A stretch of DNA of 64,000 bases from Serilophus lunatus (taxonomy: Eukaryota; Chordata; Aves; Passeriformes; Eurylaimidae), in NCBI GenBank assembly GCA_013399895.1, contig VXBA01002143.1, positions 1,522,012-1,586,011 on the forward strand, given 5' to 3'. This document shows, piece after piece, positions 48,656-61,695 of this stretch. How positions within the stretch are numbered: position 1 is the first letter of the stretch; the number at the start of each line of letters is the position of its first letter. The position numbers were made by a program, and so were the translations under genes. The notes under the pieces are model-generated. The model was not told where the DNA came from. It did not search any database and saw nothing but the letters and a program-made list of their open reading frames with translations.

Positions 48656-49899
48656 GATTCTGGAATAGCTAAGTAATGCCTACCTTTTGCCCCAAATATT
48701 GAAATAATCTCAGACATACAATTAAATGGGAACAGTTGCACCAAGAAGGGGTGTTGTCCCTTTCCCAGTGAGGATGGAGTAAGGCTGTGATGGAGCAGCG
48801 TGCAAGGAGGAAGCCTGATAAGGGCACTTGTCTGCACATCACTTTGGCAGGGGGAGGGAGCCATGTCTCCTGTCAAGCTTTTCTCTGCCAGCCCCTCAGC
48901 ATGCCTTCTCCAGTGAGTGGATCCATGCCAGCCCCGCTGCTGGCTTGTGGCCAGCTGGCCTGCCTCCACCTGCCTGTTGCTGCCAGTCATGGGGCAGAGG
49001 TGACACTCTGGTCAGAGGAGGAGAAGAGCTGAGAGACTGTGCCACAGAACTGCTCTCCCCCAGCAACATTTTGCAGGTGATACAGCAAAGCAGAGCTGGT
49101 GCTGAGCTTCTAGGGAAGGGTGAACCGAGCGCCATTCCTGGGAGATGAAGAGGGAGGAACATGCAGGACAGCTTGCAACAGAAATGCAACAGGGACTTGT
49201 ATGAGAAATCCACTCTGGTCCTACAGGCAGGTCCCAGAAAGGAAGGCTAGTGGTGATGGTGACATTTGATGATCATCTGGAGGAGAGCCCTGCCTCCTGC
49301 CCTGGACACTGGCCTGGGCAAAGGCCTTCCACCCTTCAACCACTTGCCAGCAATGTATGGGGTTTGATGACTGCTGTGGGCATGGGAGATTGCAATATAA
49401 GTTTCTCTCTGCTTTGGGATTTCAGGTCCAAGGGCCAGCAATTCTCCTGCTGCCCTGCAAGCAGATAATGTGCTTCAGAAAACATCTTGAATGTCAGCTA
49501 GAACTTCCCGATGATGCCTCGTGGAGGAGGAGAAGGATGGAGTCCCAGGAGTGCTCACCTGCTTTGCTGCTGAGGAAACAGGACTTTCCCTCTAGTCTGA
49601 GCGACTCTGAAACTGTTTAACCCGAGATCTGTTATCAAAAGCTTAATCACTGTGATGCCCCAGGGATGAAAAGAGAGATACCCTTATTATAAATTGTAGC
49701 AAATACCTTCTATTTCTGTCAAGCGCTAGTAGGACAAGTGTGTGCGTTGGTTACCTGTACAAGTGAAGCCTGTGCTTTTGCAAACCCTGCCTGCATATTC
49801 CCAGGACTGACATCTTCCACTCCCTCCTTCTTGCTTATTCCCTGTCTCTCAGATGATGCAGGGTGCCAGCAAGTCCCTCAATGGTGTCATATCTGTCCT
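48656..49899. other. upstream flank of CASQ2
   Basis: About 1.2 kb of non-coding sequence between a CR1 fragment and the CASQ2 proximal promoter. Overlapping frames near 48787-49213 on both strands have no recognisable content. Muscle-specific distal elements may lie here but none is identifiable by eye. Confidence 0.45.
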
Positions 49900-49917
49900 T
49901 TTTATTCATTGCAGGGT

Positions 49918-49927
49918 TTATTTTTAG
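49918..49927 (+). promoter_or_regulatory. MEF2 binding site
   Basis: TTATTTTTAG matches YTAWWWWTAR exactly. MEF2 factors drive cardiac and skeletal muscle genes, and the position, about 305 bp before the CASQ2 ATG, is consistent with promoter use. Confidence 0.55.
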
Positions 49928-49943
49928 CCTGAAACAACTGCTT

Positions 49944-49954
49944 CCTAAAAATGG
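49944..49954 (+). promoter_or_regulatory. CArG-like (SRF) element
   Basis: CCTAAAAATGG has the CC...GG ends of a CArG box but seven A/T bases between them instead of six, so it is an imperfect SRF site. It also matches MEF2 with one mismatch. It lies 17 bp after the MEF2 site. Confidence 0.35.
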
Positions 49955-50010
49955 AGTTCCTAATGACACGGGAGCTGGACACAGCTATGTAAGGTATCCA
50001 GGGCTTGGCC

Positions 50011-50230
50011 TGACAGCTTCTCCTGTCTGTCTCTCTCTTTGTTGTGAGTCCAGGACAGCAAAGTTTGCTGCTCCCTACCAGCCTTGCAGTGTTTGGGCTG
50101 ATCACTAGGAAGGCAGCAGAAAGAGAAACTCATTTCAAACTTCACCTGGAGTCTTTGTTCTCCCCCTCCTCCCAAATTAAAAAAGAGAGGGACATTTACC
50201 CAGCCTTTGCTGCACTACAAGGACGCCCCT
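50011..50230 (+). other. CASQ2: probable CASQ2 5'UTR
   Basis: A leader inferred from the promoter motifs upstream and the coding start at 50231. It contains no ATG between 49989 and 50231, so the annotated start would be the first one reached by scanning ribosomes. The left boundary is a guess. Confidence 0.4.
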
Positions 50231-50464
50231 ATGAAGGTGACTTGCTGGATCCTGGCAGGTTTTTACCTGCTTTTCTGCTGCAAGGCAGAAGAGGGACTGA
50301 ACTTCCCCACTTACGATGGGAAAGACCGAGTGATCGACCTGAACGAGAAGAATTACAAGCAGGCTCTGAAGAAGTATGACATGCTCTGCCTGCTCTTCCA
50401 TGAGCCTGTGGGCTCTGACAAGATCTCCCAGAAGCAGTTCCAGATGACAGAGATGGTCCTGGAG
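50231..50464 (+). CDS. CASQ2: CASQ2 coding exon 1 (cardiac calsequestrin, N-terminus)
   Basis: Calsequestrin-2 is the high-capacity, low-affinity Ca2+-binding protein of the sarcoplasmic-reticulum lumen. It polymerises near the ryanodine receptor and controls Ca2+ release; in birds this gene serves heart and skeletal muscle. The exon encodes 78 residues. Residues 1-19 form a signal peptide (Lys at 3, hydrophobic core ILAGFYLLF, cleavage after CCKA). The mature start EEGLNFPTYDGKDRV is the calsequestrin hallmark, followed by the first strands and helices of thioredoxin-like domain I (KNYKQALKKYD, LLFHEPV, QKQFQMTEMVLE). The start was chosen because it gives the signal peptide and is the first ATG of the leader; its Kozak context is weak (C at -3). 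The exon ends in phase 0 at a consensus donor (GAG|GTAAGT, GT at 50465). The acidic C-terminal tail lies outside the window. Confidence 0.97.
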
Positions 50465-51689
50465 GTAAGTGCCACTTCATGTCCCAGTTGGGGTCAATAT
50501 CACAGCTCTGGTCAGAGCCATGGAGAGGAGCCACAGAACAGGACAGTGAAATGGTCTCATGTAGGGGAGGTTGAGCACGCAAAAGTTTATGTTTGTTAGC
50601 TTAGATTTGAGTTAGCCCCTGCCTGAATTCTGCAAAGCCCAGAAAAAAGCCTTTTTTGTGCTCTTCTCAGTTGTTTGCTGGGAAATAGTCTTTCTGGGTT
50701 GTGTGTCAGAAACCCATGCAATAGTGAGTAACCTTGCGAAGCTCAGCAACATGAACTCAGCTCAGCTGAATTTTCTCAAATCTCAGCATAAACCTGAGAC
50801 CACAGCTTGAATTTTTTTGATCCTGTCTCATTCTGCATAAGCCAGTTTGTTCTGGATTCAGTCCCATTTTTTATCCTGCTAGGAGAAATCCGCCAAAGAG
50901 CCTTATCTAGCTGTGCAACAAACGGGTGTCTTAGCTCCCCATCTCAAAAGCTCCCCATTGGTGCCACATTAAATCCCTTTTTGTTTCCCTGAAAATTAAC
51001 TGTCTGCTTGGAGTCAGCCTCTAGCCACTTGTTAATGCAACCATTCACTTCTATGTTAGAAAAAGAGTGTTGTTAATTCTTTGGTGAAAGAATGATTCAT
51101 TAATCCTCAGTAAAATAAATCTTGGTAAAAATTACAGTTTATATTGGTAGCATTCTTTCTTGTGGTATAGCTGCAATCTAGGAAATCGTACAGCTGCAAG
51201 GCTGGATTGTTGCATGCTTGTTTCCTACAAGGGGCTTGCCAATATTCCCTGTTAGTTATAAGACACATTTGGAAAAAAGTGAGAATTGCAAAAGAATCAC
51301 TTAAGCTTTATTTATCAGATCTAGAGAGAAAATGCATTGCACTCCTAGGGGTATAGCAAATCTGAAACAGAAGATATTCTTGCTGAGGGCTAGGGCCCAA
51401 AAAATGTCCAGCGTCAAGTTCAATCTCTGCTGACCTCCTCAGCAAGCCGGATAACTGCCTGAAAGGAAGACTCAAAAACTAAGATTTTTCTCACCTGTAA
51501 GGCAAGAATTACTTTATGCAGGTGAGTGATCAATAATATTTGGCAAAGAAAATCAAAAATTATGCTGGAACTCCGGCCAAAATGAGTGCTGTTGGTAGTA
51601 TAATCACATTGTTATTTAATAGGATAGCTATTTTGTGCTGGATAGGTGGCAAACAGTTACTAGAAACATATTTATAGAAACCTGACAGA

Positions 51690-51850
51690 AGCATGCCCCA
51701 TCCCTGGAAATGTTCAAGGCCAGGTTGAATGGGGTCCTTGGGAACCTGGTCTAGTAGAAGGTGTCCCTGTCAATGACAGGGGGACTGGAATTGGATTTTC
51801 TTTAAGATACCTTCAAACTCAAGCCATTCTATGTTTCTATGATTCTACAG
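51690..51850 (+). mobile_element. CR1 LINE 3' end in CASQ2 intron 1
   Basis: Sense phrases CCCCATCCCTGGAAATGTTC, AAGGCCAGGTTGAATGGGGT, CTGGTCTAGTAGAAGGTGTC and AAGCCATTCTATGTTTCTAT, ending in ATGATTCTAC. A typical 160-bp 5'-truncated copy with a well-preserved tail. Confidence 0.93.
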
Positions 51851-54800
51851 TCCTTTGTCTACTATCAGATTGGATTCAGCAGTGAGTACATTAGTTTAGG
51901 ACTCTGATGATTTATTTGGTTTCCAATTGCCTCTTTGCCATGGACTTCTTACGTGACCTTGAGCAAGAGATTGAGGATCAGATCTGCAGCAGACTTAATA
52001 CAATTGTAGTGCTTCATTCCCTTAGTACTCTGCTACAAGCTAACTGTGCCACACATCAACTGGCACCTGTGGCTTTGACCTCAAAATTTCCCAAGCACTT
52101 GCAATGCTGATGCAGTGCATGTCTCACAGTTTCATAGTTCTTCCCCCGGACTGGGAACTGCAGCAGTAGCAATCTGACAGCCCAACCACAGAGCAATCTG
52201 CAGACTGAGCACTGCTTTGCCTCTTTCACCCAAGAGAATCAGATGGGGAGAGGGTCTCAGAAGTTAAAAGAGAAGACAGGATATGTCCTATCCTGCACAG
52301 AACACAGCCAGCATGGAGCTAGTTTTCCCAATTTCTGTAGTAACTCAATCATGGAAGCACTCATCAAAGGAGTGGGCGAGCCAGGTTGTAATCTGCTCCT
52401 TCTTGTGACAGCATTCGCCTCTCACCTCAAACCATAATGTGCTACGCCATGGGGGTCACTCTAAATTTTCTCTGCCAGAGCCCATCCAGCTGTTGGACAT
52501 CACTGCATGTTCACCAGCATAGAGAAGGAAAGAAATGGTTGCAGTGGCTTCTCAGCGAGATGTGGAGCTGTTCACCTTTGAGATGAACTGCCTGGGATCA
52601 GTATCCCTGGAACCAGTCAGCAGCTAAACCCAGCTCTCTTGTAATTTGAGCAACTACTCAGAGTAGCGAGCTGCTCTATAGGCACAGGAGCAGTGATAGG
52701 GCTCTCTTTCTAGCCAAACCTGGGAAAAGTTCACTCAGGAAGGCTTTCCATATCTAATTTCAGTAGAGGGTTCAGGGCTTTGAGTGTTGAAGGTCCTTTA
52801 CACCTGAAATGAAGTATCTAAGAGGTAAATATTCCCTGGCAGCTGGCTTGGGAGGTTCTTAATGTAGAGTTCTCCCTGTGGTAAAATCCTCCTTTCTGGA
52901 GCACCTCATGCTTTTCCATCTTATTGTACTGGCAATTTCTCTGCTGTTTCACAATGAGATATGCTGCTCCCACAGCCTAGAAAGCATCATGTCCTTAGTC
53001 TCCCTTCCATACAATGGCACTGGTCTCCATCATTAGGAAAAATTGGGAGCCTCCATCCAACACACAGGCAGGTGTGGAGCTAAGCAAAAGTCTGAGCTGG
53101 GTGGTTAAGGGTTGTTACATCATATTGCCTGACGGACATGGGCACATGAGAGGGAATGGACTTAATGAATGTTAAGTCCAGAAGACCCCAGAAACACCCT
53201 TTCTGTTCCCACCTGCACCTTATGAAGTGGGAAAGAAATGCATAACCCCAAAGATCAAAGACCTTAAGAATTATCTTAAATATCAAGAAAAGAGAAGGAG
53301 AGAGCCAGCCTGGTTTTCTCCAGCTTGATTTTCTTGAAATGTATAGCTTGTCAGTAATAAGCTCTGACTGGGTCCTCTCCCAGGAGTGAAGAACACATGA
53401 GGCTCTCTGTTTATTGTGTCCCTTGGTGTTCTATGGGGGCTGAGCTCATTTGGCAACATTTCCTTCTTTGAGGGCAATTCAAACTCTTCCCTTCCAAGTC
53501 TGCTCTTTACAAAATTTACAATAGCTTTATTATGTTTGAGATCACTGACTCTGGAAAATTTGGTTGAAAAGGGCCAATAACTAAAAAAAATTATTAAGAG
53601 CAGAAGCTGACAGACAGACCTGGGGGAGAGAGAAGAAAATCACAAGGCTCTCATATAATTGGAAAATAAAACTGAAAACCTGACAGCACATAAGTAAAGT
53701 TAAGCACTCATTGAAGGACTTTACCAAACAGTAACTATGAACAGACTGAGAAGTGATATGATGGGGAAAATTTCCTTCCCAAGACAAAAGACCAGCATGC
53801 AGGACTGACTGACACTGTCAAAAGCTCAGAGTGCACACCCACTATCACCAGAAAAGGGATGACGTCATCAAGCTGATATTGGAGTTGGCACAGCACACGG
53901 GGTTTTTGGCTCCCTGCACCCAGGTGTACTTACAACCATCACCAGATTCCCATGCAGCCCAGGGCCCCTTCTTAAACTGAAACCAAATCAAGATGAAGAC
54001 CGTCATGAAGCAGTCCTGACAGCTCTTGCCACCTACACTGCTGAGTGCCACCTGGAGAAGACAGGATCCAGGGACAACTGAATCCCTCTGAGAGCAAAAG
54101 CAGCTTCTTTGACGTCCTTTGTGCATGACAACAGCTCCAAGGATGGCAGTGCCAGCCCCTCAGGTCGAGGTGGGAAAGCTAGAGGCTCTTGTGTTAATCT
54201 GTCAGGATAATACACAAAGCAATGATTGGACATGACTGCTGTTTACTGGCTAGGGTGGAAAAAGGTTGGGAAAAGATTGTTCCAAGACAACCCAGGGTAG
54301 AGATATCATGTGCACAAGCTGTTTCATAGCTCAGGTTAAAGGGCTCTTGTCCTTTGCTTGCCTTTCTCCTGTAACTCCATTCTGCACCACTGGCTACTTG
54401 AAAGCACCTGACTCCTGAGCTGGGAAAAGCCTCCATACAGGGCAATGCAGAGGTCGAACCAGGCAGTCCCAGAGCTAACAGTAGCTATTCCTATTCTGTG
54501 ATGATATTTACAAGAGCTCTACATGGTTCATGAGGTGAGTGTACTGAAGAAGAAGGCAAAATAGCCAAGCAATCAAAATAATTATTTAACAGGCAAGTAA
54601 GAGAAAAAGCTGCTTGTCCTAAAGGGTCTCAGCTTTAAGAAAGAAGGGCCAAGAGAGGAAAAAATCAAAGCAGTGAAGCTGAAAAATAGATGTTCTGCTT
54701 TTCTTCTCTAAATCTTCCCTAACATATTTCAACCTATATCTTATCACCACTTCTCAGACCTTCTCCCTTCTTCTTCTCATCTCTGAATCTCCTAGATAGG

Positions 54801-55777
54801 GAGTTTTGCCCTCCAAGAGGCCAGTCCCTGTCTCTAGGAATCATGTAGCAAGAATAATGTGCAGTGGTGTTAGGGACTTTCCTTTTGCACTTGAGAAGCT
54901 CTCTCCTCTGTCGAAACTCGCTCAGTCTTGTCTCCTCTGTCATTCTTCCCTTGCCATCTGTTTACATGTGTAATATCCTTAAAAAAGAGAGGCTCATCAA
55001 GCCCAGATATTTTGGTCCATTCAAAGCAACAGTACCCTTGGACTGGAAGTTCATGGAGAACTGCCCTAGCCAAAACCAGTCTGATTAGAGGTAAGAGAAG
55101 ATGGATGTGGCTACTAAACAAGTGGCTTTTGCTACAGGTAAGTTAATGCAAAAAATAAGAAAGGAAGGAAAAGAAAAGATAAAAAGTGTGCAATGATTAC
55201 TTTGCCATTTGAGGCCATGTAAGTAGGTCTCAACTCATCAACAGCCAGTAACAGTCAGGAGAATTGCACTTACTGCCAGTCACAAAAACAAGTTGCAGAG
55301 AGCTTGTTTCACAGATGGATACATCAACATCCAGGGACAACTGTGTTACTTGATCTTTCTGTATAACTGTGGCAGAAATAATTTCCAAGGTTGCGTTACT
55401 TATTATTGCCATGCTTTTTTCTTTGAAGTCCTTCTGTCAGTTCACAAAAGTGAGTTTAGACCGGCTGCATGAGCAGCATCTAGCATAAGACCCCACTTTC
55501 AATGCCATAACTATGCTTTGAAAGTCACCTTTCTCATCTGCTAAATTATGATTGGAGAGAGGATTGTAGTGACATCAGATCTTACAGCAGAGACCAGCTG
55601 TAATCTCAGGATCTAAAGAATATAAATGTCCCCTGGAGACATGGCAGACCCCTGCAAGCCTGGGTTTGCTTTGCTCACAGAGTGCAAGGCAAAGCCTGCC
55701 TAATCTTTGCAGGCTTTCATGGCCTTGAAGAAATGAGCTCTTATCCCTGTCCAGCTCTTGCTGACAGCCTCTGTAGG

Positions 55778-56020
55778 TGCCATAGAATCACCTCTAAGAT
55801 CACTGAGTCCAATCATAAACCCAGCACTGCCAAGCCCACCGCTAAGCCATATCTCTGAGGGCCATGTCTTTTAATACTTCCAGGGATGGTGACTCCGCCA
55901 CTTCCCAGAGCAGTCTGTCCCATGGCTTGACCACCCTTTCAGTGAAGAAATTTTTCCTAATATTATTATTTTCCTAATATCCAATCTAAACTTCCACTGG
56001 TGCAATTTGAGGCCATTTGC
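55778..56020 (-). mobile_element. CR1 LINE 3' end, minus orientation, in CASQ2 intron 1
   Basis: It starts CCATAGAATCACC and runs through GATCACTGAGTCCAATCATA, AACCCAGCACTGCCAAGCCC, TTTAATACTTCCAGGGATGG, GACTCCGCCACTTCCC, AGTGAAGAAATTTTTCCTAA and CCAATCTAAACTTCC, the reverse of the CR1 3' region. It contains a small internal tandem duplication (TTTCCTAATAT, 55951-55980). Confidence 0.93.
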
Positions 56021-56237
56021 ATGCTAGACCTTGAGCTGCAAGGAGACTCCTTCTGAGTCACTCCTCCCTTCAGAAATGCAGTTGAGGAAGAATGTTGTAA
56101 AGTCCATCCTCTTTGGTCTTGGCCATCCCGACATGCTAGGCAGCTTTCCCAAGAAATACCAGCAAGGGTTCTCAGTGCTTTCCTGCTAGGTTGGTTCCTA
56201 GCGGGCAGAGTGTCACTCTTGTACAGTGAAGTGTCTT

Positions 56238-56520
56238 TCATAGAAAACACAGAATCGTTTGTATTTGAAGGGACCTTAGAGATCATCTAGTTCCAACCCT
56301 GCTGCCATGGGGGGAGGCACCTTCCACTAGACCAGGTGTCCCTTCCCCTTAAGGATGGTTCATCACATCAGGTTGCTCAAAGCCCCCCTCCAGCATAGCC
56401 TTGGGCACTTGGGCGTGGGGCATCTACAACTTCTCTGAGCAACCTGTTCCTGTATCTCACCACTCTCACAATGGTGAATTTCTTCCTTTGCCTGTCCTGA
56501 GGCAGGGGGCCCAAAAAGAG
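56238..56520 (-). mobile_element. CR1 LINE 3' end, minus orientation, in CASQ2 intron 1
   Basis: It opens with CATAGAAAACACAGAATCG, then TTTGAAGGGACCTTAGAGAT, CATCTAGTTCCAACCCTGCT, CATCTACAACTTCTCTGAGC and AACCTGTTCCTGTATCTCAC. Same orientation as the CR1 copy 220 bp to its left, but from a different CR1 subfamily judging by the tail-proximal sequence. Confidence 0.93.
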
Positions 56521-59500
56521 CTAGCTTGAGCTCACACTCATCTTCTCAGTGGATATGTGCAGTGTTTGTAGTTATCATTTCATGTCCTCTTCCCCGGATC
56601 TTGACATTTCTCAAGAGCCTGACTGCAGACTGGGGCAGCTGCTCCTCTGTGAGGCAGACTGGGTATGGTCGGCCATGCTATGCTCGCCCACACTGACCTT
56701 ACTCCAGATCTTGGTCGGCCAGTGCCCTTCATCTAAAACCAAACTAATCAAAGCCTGTGATCTCCCTTCCTTCATGCCTGAGTGTCATTTGTGGGGAGAA
56801 TGGAAAGGGGATACGTTAATTCTCTAAACACCCAGGAGAGAGAAGAGCTATTTAAGCTCAAAGCCTAAGGACAAATGTGCTATGAATAAAACAAGTCTGG
56901 AACAACAAAGTCCCTAATCACCAGAGGAGGAAGGCATCAAGGGGAGAACAGTCCTACAAGTTTTAAATGGACATTGACTGCTTTGTTGCAGAGATTGAAT
57001 GACACTATTATGGGTTTGATGACCAAAGATGTCCCTTTGCAGCCTCTGTCCCTAAATAACGGACACCCAGGCAAGAAATCCACAGCCTAGGAAAGGCCTA
57101 GAAAAGTCCAAGTTCTTTTTTTTTTTTCTTTTTCCTTTGCACATTGGGATTTACCTACATACATGAGAAAAAAAACTTGCTCGAGGAAATAGAGCAAACA
57201 GCAATGATGAAGAACTCAATTCCCAGGCAGTTGCTTCTCCCTTCCCCAGCCCCCCAGGAGGGTCAGTGCTCCCTCCTGAGTAGTGCTGATGGTGCTCATT
57301 CCTGCGTGCTCTCTGACACAGCTCCGGTGAAGGCCAGCTGCCGTACATGATATGTCCTTTTTCTGGGAACCCTGTTCGGCCCTGGCAGGAGACAGACCAC
57401 CGTCAGCTAGCAGACCTCTGACACCTCAAACCCTGTGCAAAGAGGGCTGTGTATATTTAAAGCTTTCCTGAGTTCTTATTTTTCTCTGCTCACTCCTTGA
57501 GTAAAAGGTCTTTTTTTGTCTCAAGGAACACTCTACTCCCCAAGAGCCCTGCCTCACTAATCCTTCCTGCAGATGCAGGACAGGAGCTCCTGACTCTTGC
57601 CTGCAGCATCCTGAGCTCTCCAAGATTTCAGAGGTGCTGCCTTACACCCACTTGGTCAGAAACTGGAGAAATACGGTTTGTTCCTGGGAGCTGGAGGCGT
57701 AAGAATGACATGGACAGTGATCTGCGTTGGTGAACGGGCTGAATACCAAGCATGCTTCCCTCCTCCAGCACCTACTGAAAGGAACCAGCTTGTGCCCTGC
57801 ATGGGCTTCGTAACATCCAGCCGTCAGTTTCAAAGCAGCCTTTCTGAGGCGCGAAAGACAAGGCAGTGAGGGCCACACTTTTGTCAAGGACGGCCCCCAA
57901 ATTGCACCTTCAGTCTCCCTTTTGTCAAAGGGGAGCTCAGCGGGGCTTGCCCCCGGCCCAATCCCGAGCTCCACAGCCTGGGGCAGTACATACATGCACA
58001 CATGCACGCACGTCTCGCCTGTCCTTGCGCAGCAGAGTTGGCAAAACGTCTGTGATGCAGAGCCAGTGAGGACTGGCTGGGTCCAGTGGCAGGTGGCTCC
58101 TGCACCCATGGGTGCTCCGTGGCACGAGCATCAGCCTCGGTTAGCTCACAGCTGGGGAGGCTGTGCTTTGGCTTACAAGCTCGCTAAAATTAGGGATGCC
58201 AGGAGCAGATAAAAATACAGCCCTAACTATGTGAAACCTTTAGGGAGACAGCCAAAGAGCACGTCGTATGTCTGACTGTGCTGAGTGGCTGTGCAGCAAC
58301 TAAAGCTCCAAGACAGCGTTTTTGGAGCATTACCTGTGAAAGCAACCCCTGAGAGAGTGACCTTTGGGTATTCCATATATGGAGACTTGCCTTTTAGTCC
58401 AAGGAGCAGTGATCCCTAGGAGGGGAGGTTCAGCTTCTCCAGGCAGCTCAGGTGGCAGAAAAGTGTGGGAAGGTGAGACCAACACATTATCCTTCAGTCC
58501 CCACTGACAGCAGAGTGGCTTCTCTAGTGGCAGCTGCTCAGCAGGCTTCTGGCCCTGCTCTTTGATCACCACAGTGCTTCAGGACTTCTGATTTACCATC
58601 CTGAATTATGGAAGTCCCTGAAACATTACCAGTGTGGTATACAAGGCAGTGCTAGAGGAGATAGCACAGCATTAGGAAGGAGAAATAACCCCTTTAGTTC
58701 TCCAAGAAACTGCTCATTGCCTCAAACAACAGAGAAGCCAACTACAGTGTAAAGGTATGAGTCCTGCATAAAGATTCAAAACTTCTGTAGAAATACCCTA
58801 GACACTCGCCACCTCCTCCTACTGTTTCTGAAAATAAAAACCTAACATTTTGGGCTATAAAATCATCATCATTTCATCAACCATATTCTGATCATCAACA
58901 TCGACCACAGCTTTAAAAAGAGTAGCAGAGAAGTGTAGATTGTTTGCAGGACGTTTCCTTGTCACCTCCTGCTGCTCTTCTCCTTACATTGCTCAAATTT
59001 TGTTCTTCCTCCACTGCTAGATAGGGAAACAGAAAGCTCCCCATGCTTAAGAGAAGTTTACTCACCATGGCTCTCACAGACACCCAAGAGCCTCCAGTCC
59101 CCTGCCTCCCAGACTGAGCAACTGTGGAAGATGACTTACTGTCTGTGGGAGCTCCAGGCAGGTGCTAGAGAAGTAGGAAGAAAACCCAGGCCAGAATGCC
59201 ATGATGTCACTTCACAATGGAAACTGACTGTGCTGAGACAGCCACCTCTCCCACCTCCATTTGTAACCCTCTCCTGGATTTTTCTGCCATTTAGCAGCAA
59301 AACTGACACCAAATGCAAGGTTTGCCACAGTGCTGTCTCCAGCTGGAATAGGTATGTGGTAGGGCAGACAGTGACATTTCTGCTGCTGTATAACCTAGGA
59401 TTTCAGAATGACCCTATGGGACTTATTAAATCTCACAAAAGGTTCCCAGCATCACACCTAGTTTCAGATAGGCATATGGGTATGAAGCTAAGATAATGGG

Positions 59501-61695
59501 CATGGAGTTGTGTCTTTCCATACTCATTATTTGGAGTGCCTGTTACTGATGACACCATAAAAGATGAGGTGGTTCTTGCTTACTTGGTGGTACTTGAGCT
59601 TCGCTTTGGGCTGGCAGCTCTCACACATTCTAGAGAGCCATGCATTCCCTCATGCTTTATCCAAATTCAAGAATCCCTGTTACTTGAGTGTTGTGAGAGA
59701 AAGTAGAAGTGCTCCCAAACACAGACCCCCTTTTCCAAGGCTGCACAGGACACAGCTTGTCATCCTGTGGTTATAAAGTATGCATTGCAAAGGCTTCATG
59801 CACATGAGGGGAAGGCTGCAAAACATGCATGAGACATGAGCTTACAAGCTCCTGGCCTCTTTGCTCTCAGCCAACTCTGCCTGCCCAGAGCTCCTGTTCT
59901 ACCTCAGGGATTGCACGATCAGTTAAGGTCCAGTTCTTCCAGGGCAGTTTCTATCCTCCATCTCCCAAGGCAGCTGTTGAAGCTAAATTACTCCCTATAG
60001 AGGCTGACACAAAGGCAAGGGCTTTGGCCGGCCAACACTTCAAGAGATATGAATTTAAAAGCAGGAGGAGGAGGAGTGGGAGGAGGAGGGGCTGTGTTCT
60101 TAGATTACAGCTGCCTCTGTCCCAAGGTCCTGAGCCAAGAGGATCGCGAAGATGAGAAACACTATCTGCATTCAAATCCCACAAGCATTATGGAATCAGA
60201 AAATACTGTAAGGGGATATATAAATGCTTGATACTGTAATGAGTAGGGGGCAACTAGCCAAACTGCTGTGCCACTGGCATACTCCATATTTTGCTGCCTT
60301 GTGGGGTTCAAGTATAGGTGTGGGAATATATCTTCACCTGTGCACTAGTCAGACTCACCTGCTGCAGGGGAAAGCAGGGAAAGCGAGGCCAGGACCAATG
60401 TAGGTGCTGATATAGTGCAAAATTCTCCTGCCTCAAGGCACTGCCACAGAAAGAGCTACCCAGAGTCTCATGTTACACAGAGTTCCCTGTTGTGAGACCC
60501 TACTCTGAGGATGAGGACAGGCTGCACTGTTCTCCTCATTCTCTCTTTAGCATGAAGGTCCCAGCAGAGGAGGCAGGCTTCCTGCTTGGCTCCCAGCTCT
60601 GTCCCTTTAGGCAAACATCCCCTCACAGGGAGTGTTGCACATCTTCTCTCGGGATGTGTCTCTTCAGGGGAACATCTCCAAACATTCATACCCACGATAC
60701 ATAGACCTCCAAGAGACAGACTGGCTACACACAGTCACACAGTCCTGACGCTCCCACAGGCACACCTCCAGCATAACTGTGACCATTTTTTACTGTTTTT
60801 TACTACTGAGCACTGCCACAGTCTCACACCAAGAGCCCTTCCTCACATCACCTGTGTTTTCTTGATGCATTTACTCTTTCCCAGCAGGCCCTCATGCTCA
60901 CAGCTACCTGGCTACACCCACACCCCTCTGAAGAGCTACTTTTTGTGAACTGCATGCTAACATACATGACTTTCGATCCATGACTCCTCTCTTACAATCA
61001 TCCCTGCTCACATCCAACCACATGTCTGTAGCAGGTTTTGCAGCTTTTCTGTACATTTTTGACTGTCTCCAAACACCCACGAGAAACCCTAATCATCTCC
61101 TGGGAGCAGGAGTCGAGAACTATTGGACTTAAACTGCCTTGACTTTGTCTGGCACATGGCTGACATAACTGTAAATAGTTAGCTCAAGTATGGACTGGAC
61201 ATGACTGAACATGACTGAACAAGTCTTCTTCCCTTGGGCTCTCTATGTTTTCCTTAGGTCACAGAGCAGCCAGAACTTCAAGTGTTGGCTCTGAAGAACT
61301 CTTGCTGATGTACATAACTGCCAAAAAGCAGGGACATGCTGACAATGTCCCAGAAAGCTGATGATACTACAGACTCCATCTTTTTGTCAAGTAAAGACAG
61401 ATCCCCATAATGGGGAACAGAAAACAGCACTCACCACTGCTTGCTTGCTTGCAGATGTCTGGAGAGCTCGCAAGAGGTGTCCATCTCTCACTGTAACATT
61501 GGGTACCAGCTGCTCTCAGGTGCTCTGAGGTGTACAGCTGTGGACTGAGTCAGGAGACGGGGTGTCAGATCTGTCAGACCAGTGCTCAGATGCTTTATCA
61601 ATGGATGTGCAAACATGAACCAGTGCTCTGCCCCATTCAGTCAGTGTCCACTGCAAGTGCAAGCCTTGAATGTGCAGACTTACCTTTGTTTTAAA

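Larger units (their letters stand above)
49900..50010 (+). promoter_or_regulatory. CASQ2: proximal promoter of CASQ2 (inferred)
   Basis: The 110 bp lying 220-330 bp upstream of the start codon contain a perfect MEF2 site, a CArG-like element and an E-box (CAACTG at about 49935), the set expected for a striated-muscle gene. A weak TATA-like CTATGTAAGG occurs near 49985; no canonical TATA box is seen. The transcription start is inferred to be just downstream, at about 50000-50020. Confidence 0.5.

Noticed and set aside
57642..58109. 155-codon minus-strand open frame within CASQ2 intron 1
   Set aside because: No recognisable domain, overlapped by several frames on both strands, and no flanking splice or promoter evidence.
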